A stretch of DNA of 64,000 bases from Stentor coeruleus (lineage: Eukaryota > Ciliophora > Heterotrichea > Heterotrichida > Stentoridae), in contig MPUH01000162.1 of the NCBI GenBank assembly GCA_001970955.1, positions 1 through 64,000 of the forward strand, given 5' to 3'. A model generated the notes under the pieces. The model worked only from the letters and a program-made list of their open reading frames with translations. It did no database searches and had not been told where the DNA came from. Position numbers and translations under genes: made by a program. Shown piece after piece: positions 1 to 9,378 of this stretch (position 1 is its first letter; each line of letters opens with the position of its first letter).

Positions 1-205
1 GAAAAAAACAGAAAAAAACAAATTTGAAAATGCTTCGATATTTTTTTTCTTATCTAAAGTTATTATATTATTATCAAATATGAGTCTGAGATCCTGTGAT
101 TAATATTTAATTTGCAAGTATAAATAATAAGACATGGAAATTTAGCACTTAGGGTAAATGAAAATGTATAAAACTTAGTCTTTTAGGGAAATGGGGTTAT
201 ATAAT

Positions 206-236
206 TTAAATAAGCATTTGGTGAATGCTTATTTAA
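206..236. repeat. 13-bp perfect inverted repeat (hairpin)
   Basis: The arms at 206-218 and 224-236 are perfect reverse complements around the 5-nt loop TGGTG. The open coding-like segment at 237 begins immediately after it. No T-run follows, so there is no case for a Pol III terminator. Its function is unknown. Confidence 0.5.
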
Positions 237-533
237 GAAGAAAAATTTGAGAATATAAAATTTGAGATTGAACTTTTGTTAGGAATTGCGCCTGCTATAG
301 TAAAACTTAAAAATTTAAGATTAGGATTGATTTATATGGATTTTTTTTGTCTTGAAAAGCCTGGTTTTTTAGGATTTAATGTGAATAATAAGCCTTTTAA
401 AAATATGTCAGAAATGCAATAATTAGAAGGGCTCTAGAAAATAGTCAAGCCAAAGGATTATATTTGTATAAGAGTAGTAAAGCATTAAAATGATTTATTT
501 CTAAGAAGAAATTTCAAAATATGATAGGACTTA
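237..533 (+). pseudogene. Interrupted coding-like segment, unknown family
   Basis: One frame is open for 61 codons from 237 and continues in the same frame, with interruptions, to about 533. The peptide has a non-random look (for example LLLGIAPAIVKLKNLRLG and CLEKPGFLGFNVNN). There is no ATG at its head and no 15- or 16-nt GT-AG intron that would supply one; the nearest GT-AG pair, 221-237, is 17 nt. It may be a decayed gene or chance: at this AT content a run of about 60 open codons is uncommon but not decisive. No family was recognised. Confidence 0.3.
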
Positions 534-712
534 AAAAGTTTTTTTTTTTATTGAAATTATTGGTGTTGTTATTATACTGAAATAATAAGTTTCTTAAATC
601 TTTGCTGAAGTTTTCCTCATACCAATATGTTTAACTATGATTTTACTTGATTTTCTTTTGCAAATATTATATTACATTAAGTAGTCTAATTATTTAAAGA
701 GGAAAATATATT

Positions 713-865
713 ATGGATTATAACAAAGAAATAGTTTCAAAACCCAAAAAATATTTTCAACCTCCTAAGCCCATTCTCCTACTCAATTTTATTTTAGGTA
801 TCGTCTTTTATTACATAATAAAAATCATGTTTTTCAAAGTAAAAATTAAACTAAAACCTCCTTGA
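713..865 (+). CDS. Possible 50-residue single-pass membrane micropeptide
   Basis: An ATG reading frame of 50 codons ends in TGA. It has a basic, Pro-containing N-terminus (KPKKYFQPPKP), one hydrophobic stretch (ILLLNFILGIVFYYIIKIMFF) and a basic tail. It lies at an abrupt switch from GT-rich to AC-rich sequence, and AC-rich DNA of this kind produces few stop codons, so the frame may be accidental. The rest of 1-1112 shows no other gene. Confidence 0.15.
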   Translation: MDYNKEIVSKPKKYFQPPKPILLLNFILGIVFYYIIKIMFFKVKIKLKPP

Positions 866-1112
866 ATCTAATACGAAAATCCTATAATATTTTTCCAATA
901 ATTTTTCATCAAAATCTTCCTCTTTTACATAGTCTACCTATAAAAATCCTATCAAAACCCATATATTTCTTAAAATCAGTCAGCCTGATATCATAAAAAC
1001 CTGCAATCCCATTTCAAACATCAGGATTTTTACCTACAACAATTTCTAAACTCTTAAAAATCCTAATCATATCAAAATCCTAACTTATTACACAGCAAAA
1101 AACACATTTTTT

Positions 1113-1970
1113 TCACAATATCGCCCCAGTTACTATATTATAATTTCTATTCCCATGTGAAAAATCACTAAGCCTATGTGCACGAGTTGGATTTGGGGTA
1201 AAGCATTCTGATGAAAACATCATTTTACTATCACGATAATGACAAGGCATTGATTCCTGAAGCCTTTTCACCCCTCTTGGTCGATCAGCAACATCTTTTC
1301 CTTCATCAAAAGCTAAAGCGCTACACGTCAATGTTTTTTCTGTAAGAGCTGTTTAATAATTACTTTCACGACGATTATCAGAATGTAAACGTGATTTTTT
1401 TACTATTTTATAATATTTTTTATCTTCTTGCCAAGAATATACTTCAAAACCTGGAATTCCTTCTTTATATTCATTGTTTATTATACGGTGACGTTTGATT
1501 GTTGTAAGACGGTTATCTTTTAAGGATTTGTATTGAGAATTAGTTTTTTTTATTTCTTCGAATACGTTTTTACGTTGATTTGATGTTAGTGGACATTCAA
1601 GTTTTTGCATTTCTATTGATAGTTTTGTTTCAAGGTCTTTCATCTTGTTGCTTATATGGGCAATTTTCTGATGCTCCTGATCAATATCATTTTTCTTATT
1701 TCTATGCTCTCTTGTAGGTGTTAAGCTTATCGGTGCAGGGGACTTACGTGATTGGCTTACAAAAGAAACACTAGGCCTGATAGAACGTAATGAAGGGGTT
1801 TTTGTTGGCCTTTTCGGACTTTTTTTTGAAGAATTCGTTATCAATGCATCTTTCGAAGCATAAAATATTTTCTTACCAAGTTCCGAGCTTATCAAATTGT
1901 CTAATTTCATAACGTTTGTCACTTTTCTAGGACACAATAAAGATTCTTCTGGGTAATATGATTCATACAT
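1113..1970 (-). CDS. Hypothetical 280-residue basic protein, one 15-nt intron
   Basis: Two minus-strand frames, 1364-1970 and 1113-1348, join in frame when the 15-nt intron at 1349-1363 is removed, giving 280 residues ending in TGA. The start is the ATG at 1970; the coding strand upstream of it reads TTTATAAAG. The N-terminal third is basic and Ser/Pro-rich, the middle (about residues 85-150) is a charged helix likely to form a coiled coil, and the C-terminus contains HGNRNYNIVTGAIL. Short Asn/Thr-Gly motifs of that kind occur in some axonemal proteins, but I cannot assign a family. No catalytic or binding motif is visible. Existence is well supported by the intron; function is unknown. Confidence 0.75.
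1349..1363 (-). other. 15-nt intron
   Basis: The coding-strand sequence is GTAATTATTAAACAG. Removing it restores the frame of the hypothetical gene. The A at position 10 is the likely branch point. Confidence 0.85.
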
Positions 1971-2341
1971 ATCTTTATAAATATTATAAGAAAATAGGTA
2001 TTTTGAATTTGTAATTTGCTTAGAAAATTTCTAAAGGGTATATAATTAGAAAAAATGTAGGTACAAGTAAAGTATCATATAAAATAAGATTTTTAAAAGT
2101 GTGATAATTAACCATAATATATTATTTTCCTTGACTTAAAAGTTTAGTATTTTAACTAAATGATACGTTTAATTGTATTCATCTGACTTTGAGTATTTTA
2201 AGTCATGAGATTATAAACTCTTAATAAATTAGAGTAAAAAGTTATTTCTCTTGATATATTCTAAATTAAAAAACCCAAAAAATCAAAACTTTCGTTTATC
2301 TTGTTATTTAAGTCAAAATACCCTTTTTGAGGCATATAAAA
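1971..2341. other. Intergenic spacer between divergent genes
   Basis: AT-rich spacer of about 370 bp holding both promoters. Apart from TATAA-like runs next to the two start codons, I see nothing in it. Confidence 0.5.
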
Positions 2342-2764
2342 ATGAACTACAAAAGGTTTTTTAATGTGATTTATGATGATAAAGGTAGAAGGCATTGGAG
2401 AGCTAATGACCCAGAGCCTGAACAGAAGAAAAAAGAAGAGCCTGAGAAAAAAAAGTTGCTTAATATTGACTATACAAAAGCTTTGGAAGCAAGACAAGAA
2501 GATAATGCTATAAGTAAAAGTATAGGAACAGTTAAATTTGACAAGAACAACAAGGATGCTGAAAAGCTTTTGGGGTATTATTGTAAAATGTGCGATTTTA
2601 CAGGTAGGGATAATCTAGCTTGGCTTGACCATTTGAATTCAGAATCACATAATAGGAATTTAGGAAATCATATGAAAGTTGAAAAGGTTACAGTCGATGC
2701 AGTTGCTAATCATCTAAGCAATTTAAACCATAAGAAGAACAAGAAGCCTCCTCCAAAAACATAA
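2342..2764 (+). CDS. ZMAT2: ZMAT2/Snu23-like U4/U6.U5 tri-snRNP zinc-finger protein
   Basis: The start is the ATG at 2342, preceded by ATATAAA. The protein has 140 residues as written. It carries the U1-type C2H2 finger typical of matrin-like RNA-binding proteins (YYCKMCDFTGRD, then LDHLNSESHNRNLG), followed by the family-typical MKVEKVTVDAVANHL segment. Human ZMAT2 and yeast Snu23 are spliceosomal proteins that act before catalytic activation. The oddity is the end: a 35-bp block recurs 65 bp downstream, and the first copy runs into a stop at 2764. The second copy reads on in frame as PPPKIEDILKRLEEGQ and ends at 2895, 14 nt before the convergent kinase gene. The natural C-terminus is therefore probably the longer one. 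The family call is strong; the 3' end is uncertain. Confidence 0.85.
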   Translation: MNYKRFFNVIYDDKGRRHWRANDPEPEQKKKEEPEKKKLLNIDYTKALEARQEDNAISKSIGTVKFDKNNKDAEKLLGYYCKMCDFTGRDNLAWLDHLNSESHNRNLGNHMKVEKVTVDAVANHLSNLNHKKNKKPPPKT

Positions 2765-2824
2765 GATTTTATTATAAAAAATATAAAGAAAACCATAAGA
2801 AGAACAAGAAGCCTCCTCCAAAAA
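2725..2824 (+). repeat. 35-bp direct repeat, 65-bp offset, at the end of the ZMAT2 gene
   Basis: Copies at 2725-2759 and 2790-2824 are identical and flank a 30-bp A/T-only-but-two segment (2760-2789). Collapsing one repeat plus the spacer removes the premature stop and opens the frame to 2895. This could be an assembly error, a recent tandem duplication, or a retained internally eliminated sequence. The two N-marked duplications elsewhere in the window make an assembly cause likely. Confidence 0.9.
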
Positions 2825-2909
2825 TTGAAGATATATTAAAAAGATTAGAAGAAGGACAGCCTGTCAAGAAACAAAAAACTTCAGATGAAAACTAGCTATA
2901 ATTAGATGT

Positions 2910-4076
2910 CTAATTTTGTGATCCATTAAGTTTTCTATTGAAATATACAACAAATTGGGCGAAATTTTCTTGGGATATGTTGCTTGATTCGAAAACAGGC
3001 ATTTTTAATAGCTCATTAGCACTTTTCCTTTGTCTAGGATCTTTCTCTAAGCAACCTTGTATAGCTTCAGCTAAAGGCTGACTAACACAATTTGGGTTTT
3101 TTAGCTTGAATTCTTTAGTCAAGATATTAGCTAGTATCTCATTTGGACCCATTCTAAAATACGGTGGTTCTCCTTCAATAAGTTCTAATGATAAAATTCC
3201 AAAAGACCAAATATCAACTTTTGTATCATATCTTAAATTCTTAACAATTTCTGGGGCAATCCAAGCATGTGTGCCTGCCATTGTTGTTCTCATTTGCTTT
3301 TCTGATATCAATTGTGCTGCAAAACCTAAATCACATAATTTTATCATCCCAGTAAAATCTAATAAAACATTATCGCTTTTGATATCCCTATGAATTCTAT
3401 GTTTTCTATGAATAAAGTTTATCGCTAATAAAATACTTTTTAATATATGCACAATAATGTTTTCTGGCATGATTTCTATAGGATTAATAAGGTTTGATAA
3501 AGGTATATCCATTAACTCTTGTATTATCCAAATACTTCTACCAAACTCATATATACAATAATATTCAATAATATTAGCATGACAACTAAGTTTCGTCAAA
3601 GCAAATTCATTCAAAATCATTTTTCTCTCTTCAACATTTTCTGGTATAAAAACTTTTGCTGCATAATTATGCCCATTAGTATTGTTGAAAACTTTATAAA
3701 CTCTTCCGAAATTCCCTGCAGCGATTTGCTTTTCTTTAGTATATTCCAATTCTGGATTCCTTTCAATAATTTGACAAACATTATGAATTTCTGAGATAAA
3801 CTAAATGATTAATACTTTTTTTTTATCTGGCATTGGGTTTAGATCATCTTTTGAGCTTGATAATTGTATGGCACATAAATCACAAACTTTTTTTATAGAA
3901 TCATCATTTTCTATCATTTCAGCATTTGAAATGCATTGGCTACAAAATTTATAATCTGTTTTAATGTTACTACAAATATCACATCTTGTTCCACCGATTA
4001 AAAAAAATAATCTTTTTTGGCATAGATGGCAATAACCTGATCTTGCTTTTGAAAAATCCACTGATGAAGAATCCAT
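2910..4076 (-). CDS. FYVE/RING-like zinc finger fused to an STE20-type protein kinase
   Basis: Exons 3816-4076 and 2910-3800 join across a 15-nt intron to give 383 residues. Residues 14-70 hold eight Cys in four CXXC pairs (C16/19, C32/35, C45/48, C65/68), a FYVE/RING-type cross-brace pattern, but without the RRHHCR lipid-binding motif of true FYVE domains. The kinase domain spans about 106-365: glycine loop GNFGRVYK, catalytic Lys136, HRDIKSDN with Asp226, DLG in place of DFG at Asp244, and an APE motif at 269-271. The sequence GTHAWIAPE and the overall pattern are PAK/STE20-like. All catalytic residues are present, so it should be an active Ser/Thr kinase. The zinc module probably provides localisation or partner binding. 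Confidence 0.88.
3801..3815 (-). other. 15-nt intron
   Basis: The coding-strand sequence is GTATTAATCATTTAG. It links the zinc-finger exon to the kinase exon in frame, with the A at position 10. Confidence 0.88.
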
Positions 4077-4406
4077 TTATTATTTTTCTATAATATTAGT
4101 TTGATAAAATATATTATGATGATTAAGATAAGAATAGAGTATGTAAATTTTAGTTTATATAAATATTATTTTGTTCTTTTTATATGAATGCATTTTAGAA
4201 ATTTAGTTTGGGAATTATAAATTTTCTAGATTTTAATTTTTAGGTGTATATTAGCTTTATTTTTTCATATGATGAAATTGATATTATTATTTTTGCTCTT
4301 CAAGATTTGTTTGTAGATTTTATAGTAGGAAAAGAAAGGATTTTGTGTTTACAACTTTAGGGTTTTCCATTTTTATAAGTTTAAGGTTTTGTTTAAAAAT
4401 TTTGTA
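4077..4406. other. Intergenic spacer between divergent genes
   Basis: About 330 bp of T-rich spacer between the kinase gene and the CH-domain gene. No coding or RNA signal is visible. Confidence 0.5.
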
Positions 4407-6824
4407 ATGAATTATATTGATGGACCTTATGATGATTCTCCCTTTTCTCAGGATGAAATGATGGTGATAGATTGGGTTAATAGTCTAGATATCCCTTCTT
4501 GTACCCTAGCAGATGATTTACAGGACCTAAAATCCGGTTGTGTAGTTGCAGATATTGTATCATGGCTTTTTGATATAGATTTACCTGATATCCAACGTAA
4601 TATTTCATCTCGTAACGATGCTATAACAAACTGGTGTATAATCTTAGAAGCACTTATGGGAATTGTCCCAAAAAAGTTCCTTGCCCTACCTGAAGATTTT
4701 TTGGATGTAATTTGTAAATAGAATAATGAAAAACTCTTAAGACTACTTGAATTTTTCACGACTGTAAAAAAAGATCCTGCAATTGATAAGAGAAATATTT
4801 CTAATAAACCAAAGCCTATAGAAAATCTAATACCGTTAAAAGAAATTGTGTCAGTTCCACAAACACTACCAAAGGCAATAATAGAAGGCCCTAACAAAAT
4901 GCCTGAACAAGCACGTTATGAGCCCAGACCAGTTCCAGAATCTTTTAAAGAAACTTTAGTAGAATGGCTTGAAGACTTACATATTGTAAGAAAAGATTCA
5001 AATATCCTTTCTCTTATCCCTAACATCTGTCAAACTGGAGTTATGCTTTGCGACCTAGTAAACCGTCTTGAAGGCAGGTCTGAAATAATCAAAGGTATAG
5101 AAAGAAACCCAAAAAACAAAACACAAGCCCTAGCTAACATAAACAAAGTTCTCGAATATCTTAGAACTTTCCCCAAAATGAACTCTCGATACTTATGGTC
5201 TTCAAAAGAAATAATTGAAGGTGATGAATATGTTATATGGGGTATTCTTGATGATATAAAGCATCTCTTTACAATTGCCCCAAAAATCAAACAACCTCCT
5301 GTTCCAATCCCAATATCTCCTCCTATACCAATTAAAATCCTAACAGACCCAATACCAAATACAAACCTTTCTTTGCCAATAACATTTTCTCAAAACAAAA
5401 TCAAAATTCCTAAACCTCTTATAAAAGAAACAAGTAAATCTTTAAGAAGCTATTCAAGTTCAATGAAAAAATTCAGTAACAAATCCTCATCAATAAATAC
5501 CCCAATAATATCCAGACCTCCATCTTCAAGAAGTAACAAGTCAGAAATCCCTAAATCATATAACTTTACTATAACAGGGGATATGAAAAAAGCTGTTTTA
5601 ATTTGGATTGAAGCTTTAGGTATTGATTATGAGCCAAATTCTAATATAAGTCATGATATTGTGAGAAATGGATTACTTGTATGTGAAATTATGCGTTTGG
5701 TTGAAGGGGAGAATATAAAAATTAACCCAAATCCTAGATCAAGTCAAGCTATTTATGAAAATTTTTATAATGCTGTTTTATTATTTAGATCTAAACATCC
5801 TGAAGTACCAATTACTACGATTAATAGTCCTGATTGTATGGTTGAAAGTTCTGAGATTGTTTTTTCGTTTTTGTATGCTTTGATGTCAACTTATCCACAA
5901 GCTGTACCACATGAGTATTTACCTTGTAGCCTTCCTTATGGTGCTGTGGGTATAAGACGTTTAGAAAATGTGGTGGTCAGTTGGGTTGATGGTTTGAATC
6001 TTCTTCAACCATCGCCACAGTATTTTGCAGAACTAGTCCCTGAACTGAAAAAAGGAGTCTTGCTTTGCGTGTTGACATCAAAAGTTACAATGATAAAAAT
6101 TTTCAACATAATCCCAGACCCAAAAACTGAGCAAAGCGCTATAAACAACATAAGAAAAGCTTTAGAAATCCTCAGAAAACTTCCTAAAATGTCACAAAAA
6201 TTCACATGGAGCGAAAAGGAAATTTACAAAGCTAATTATTGTGTATTACTCGGGTTAATGGAAGATCTTATGAGATGGGCAGATGGTCTTCCAATAAGAA
6301 AAAATGGTCCCGATTATCATAAAGATGGTCCATATTTAAGACCAAATCTACCACTTGAAGGGACAATTCAAAAAAAAACTGAAGAAAATTTTAACATGAC
6401 TTTTGGCAGTTCAAGTTCCCCAAAACAAAGCGAAAAAGATGATCAAATCATAGAAGAAAATGAAGAAATTGATGAGTTTTCACAATGGTTGTATGCAATT
6501 GGGGCTGATTTTCCTAGGTCATTATCTTTTAAAGATGAACATATTCCTGAGTTTACAACAGGATTATTGATTTGTAATATTGTATGTCAATTGGAGAAAA
6601 TAAAAATGCCTGGGATTGATAAAGAACCTCGTACTCGGGCTAGTGCGATACAAAATATAAATAAAGCTCTGGTAGTGTTAAAAAAGAAACAAGGGTTTTC
6701 AAAGGAGTTACATGGTATTGCTGAAGAAATTTTTCTAGGAAATGGAACTGTTATAAGAACTCTGATGAAGGAACTTATGAATATATATAAATTTAAGCCA
6801 CTTACAAGATTTTCAAAGAAGTAA
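4407..6824 (+). CDS. Tandem calponin-homology (CH) domain protein, five CH-like modules
   Basis: The ATG at 4407 and a 15-nt intron at 4707-4721 give an 800-residue protein. Five CH-like units can be read at about residues 15-110, 175-283, 388-492, 513-619 and 680-790. Each starts with a W-containing helix (VIDWVNSL, LVEWLEDL, LIWIEALG, VVSWVDGL, FSQWLYAIG), then GVMLCDLVNRLEG-type core helices and an A..NI.KAL helix. Units 2, 4 and 5 are most alike (NPKNKTQALANINKVLEYL and DPKTEQSAINNIRKALEIL). A Pro/Ser-rich linker occupies about 290-385. CH domains bind actin or microtubules or act as adaptors; tandem arrays like this suggest a cortical or axonemal scaffold, which is inference. The first unit is the most divergent. 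Confidence 0.8.
4707..4721 (+). other. 15-nt intron
   Basis: Sequence GTAATTTGTAAATAG. Its removal extends the first CH exon in frame into the remaining four units. Confidence 0.9.
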
Positions 6825-6951
6825 AGAGATTAAATTATTAATATTAATACTTTATGTTACTATTGATTTCTTATAAAAATTAGTTTCGGGGTTTTGTTTT
6901 TGTTATTATCATTTTAATCAATTTTTTAAACCTAATTAACTAAAAATTTCA

Positions 6952-9231
6952 ATGGATGAACTTTGGCTTGCACTTGAAACAAAAATTCGAACACTAATAA
7001 AAGATATCGTTGAGCCAACAATCCGCAGAACTGTTGATAGCAAAGATGTTATAGACAAAATCGCTAAACAACAAGAAATAATGAACTATCGTTTAGAAGA
7101 TTTAGATATGGGTATAGGCAAATACGCTCGTAAAATGGCAGCAATCGATGATATGGCGAAAAGGATTGCTGAATTTGAAGCAACTATACGTCTAACAGAT
7201 GTTCGGTTTAATCGTGATCGAGAAGAAATCAAAACTGAAATCAGTTCTTTTGGGTCAAAACTTATACACTTAGAAGAATATCTAAATGTCTTTGATCATA
7301 CAAAAGAAGCTTTACGAAACGATTTAACAACTTTAACATATGCTATACAGTCTGTTAAAAACTATAGTGAAGATAGATTACAAACTATTAAAGAAGAGAC
7401 ACGGAGTAAAATAAACAATTTCGACTCGACATTAATAAAAATTGATGTGAAAATGACTCAAAATGAAAAATCGACTAAAGGACTTGGTAAAGAAATCGGG
7501 GAAATTAATAACCTTCTTTATACGACATCATATAAAACTGATGAATTGATGAAAAAAACTAAAGATTTAAGGAAATCTTATAAGTTGATGAAAAAAAATA
7601 CTTTTGATAGTATTGAAAAACTTAGACAAATTTCTATTAAAAATATGACTGAAGCTCAAGCTTCAGATAGGAAAATTTTAGATGTGATAGTTAATGAGTT
7701 ACCATTAAGAAATAGGCTTATGGTTGAGGAAATGCTTTTTCATATTGTGGATGATCAAAAACAAAGACATAATCTTGCTCAGTTTGAACTACAGAAATTC
7801 GGTCTTGTTAATGAATCTTCGTTACCTTCTGATTTAAGGATAATATTAGCTCAAAGTAGGACAAAAAATATAGAAATAATGTCACAACCTATACCTGATA
7901 ATTTATCACAACAAGGACCTTCTGATACTAATCCTAAAGCGAAATCAAGAAAAAACAGTAGACAAAGGACAGTTTTTGTAATCAAACGTGGTAGTGGGGA
8001 ATTTGATACTCCTCAACACAAAGATTCTAAAACAAACATAAAAGATTTATATGGAAAATACAGCCAACCATTAGAAAAAATCGAAGAAGAGAACTCAACA
8101 AGAAAAACTAGTATCAAAAATAGATCAACCTCACAAGATAAATACACAGATCTCAATTATGGGGATAAAAACTATAATGAAAATATCGACAAAAATTTAA
8201 GAAAAAGTCAAATGATGTCTTTAAGAGATTATGATGTAATAAAAGATGAATTAAATATAGCAAGATATAATACTCTTATAAAACAAGGTGCTAATATTGA
8301 AGAAGAAGATGCTGAAGATGAGTCTTTTAATTCATCTGCATCTTATCCTCCACCTATAGATTATCATCCTTTGATAGATGAAGCTAAAGCTATAGGGAAA
8401 TCTTTAGTTAATGATCTTAAGGAATATCATGATAGAGATTCAGCTTATTTTAGAGAAATTTTAAAAGATATTAAAGAAGATGTTGAAAAAAAACATAAGA
8501 TAGTTTTGGAATGTGTAGAAAAAGTTGCTAATGATGCACATAAGAATTTAAAGGAGTTGGAATTGATTATTAATCAAGCTTTAGCTGAATGTACTTCAGC
8601 GATTACTATGAGGAAAAGGGATCAAAGCGATTTTACTATTGAAATCAAAGGTTTGCATCAGAAAGCTGAAGGGATTGAAGGACAGTATGGGGCTATTAAT
8701 GAGAGAATGGATATGATTAATAGGAGTATGGATTATATTACTGAGTCAATAAGAATTATGAATGCATTAAGTAAACAAGATGAAATTGATAGAGAAAGTA
8801 TAGCCTTAATGGGATATAAAGAGGGAAAAGAAGGTAAATATGGTAAAATCTCTAAACCTGTTGTCTCAATAGAAAAACAATGCTTATCATGTACAGGTCA
8901 ATCTTCAGTTGTAATCACAGCTTTCAAAATTGCCTGCCTCGCATATTCCCCATCATGTGTCAATTTCCGAAATATAACCTTTACAAGAAAAGATCTTATC
9001 GATATCCAACATAGAATCCTGTCAACCTTAAGAGTCGAAAAAAGTCTCCAACTCTCATCAATGCTCGAAGATATTCGTGGAGGTCGTAGCAAAACATCTT
9101 CAAACATAAAAATCAGACCACTTTCAGTCCCATCAAGTAATTTCACATTAACATCTCCTCGTGGTGATTTCTCATTAGAAACTGAATTTCTCCCTCTAAT
9201 AAAAAAACATGGGAATTTAGTCTCACCCTAA
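6952..9231 (+). CDS. Long coiled-coil protein, unknown family
   Basis: 759 residues from the ATG at 6952, with no intron needed. Residues about 1-300 and 450-630 are rich in charged heptad-like helices. The centre (about 310-440) is polar and basic with Ser/Lys/Gln and is probably disordered. The C-terminal 100 residues contain LSCTGQSSVVITAFKIACLA and end in Ser/Pro-rich sequence. No enzymatic motif is visible. It follows the CH-repeat gene by about 130 bp on the same strand. The coding sequence changes from strongly G-rich (8400-8830) to C-rich (from about 8835) inside the gene. A structural cytoskeletal role is only a guess. Confidence 0.75.
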   Translation: MDELWLALETKIRTLIKDIVEPTIRRTVDSKDVIDKIAKQQEIMNYRLEDLDMGIGKYARKMAAIDDMAKRIAEFEATIRLTDVRFNRDREEIKTEISSFGSKLIHLEEYLNVFDHTKEALRNDLTTLTYAIQSVKNYSEDRLQTIKEETRSKINNFDSTLIKIDVKMTQNEKSTKGLGKEIGEINNLLYTTSYKTDELMKKTKDLRKSYKLMKKNTFDSIEKLRQISIKNMTEAQASDRKILDVIVNELPLRNRLMVEEMLFHIVDDQKQRHNLAQFELQKFGLVNESSLPSDLRIILAQSRTKNIEIMSQPIPDNLSQQGPSDTNPKAKSRKNSRQRTVFVIKRGSGEFDTPQHKDSKTNIKDLYGKYSQPLEKIEEENSTRKTSIKNRSTSQDKYTDLNYGDKNYNENIDKNLRKSQMMSLRDYDVIKDELNIARYNTLIKQGANIEEEDAEDESFNSSASYPPPIDYHPLIDEAKAIGKSLVNDLKEYHDRDSAYFREILKDIKEDVEKKHKIVLECVEKVANDAHKNLKELELIINQALAECTSAITMRKRDQSDFTIEIKGLHQKAEGIEGQYGAINERMDMINRSMDYITESIRIMNALSKQDEIDRESIALMGYKEGKEGKYGKISKPVVSIEKQCLSCTGQSSVVITAFKIACLAYSPSCVNFRNITFTRKDLIDIQHRILSTLRVEKSLQLSSMLEDIRGGRSKTSSNIKIRPLSVPSSNFTLTSPRGDFSLETEFLPLIKKHGNLVSP

Positions 9232-9378
9232 TTATTACATTCAAAAAAAAACACACATATATAAAAATAAAAATCGGTTATCTTTATTTACAATCTTACA
9301 TAATCTAAATAAAAACCATACTTTTACATATATTTTTATATGAGCTTTTAATATACTTTTAAAACATATTTTTCGTCT

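Noticed and set aside
221-237. GT-AG string that could splice into the 237 frame
   Set aside because: It is 17 nt; all supported introns are 15 or 16 nt, and no upstream exon with an ATG fits.
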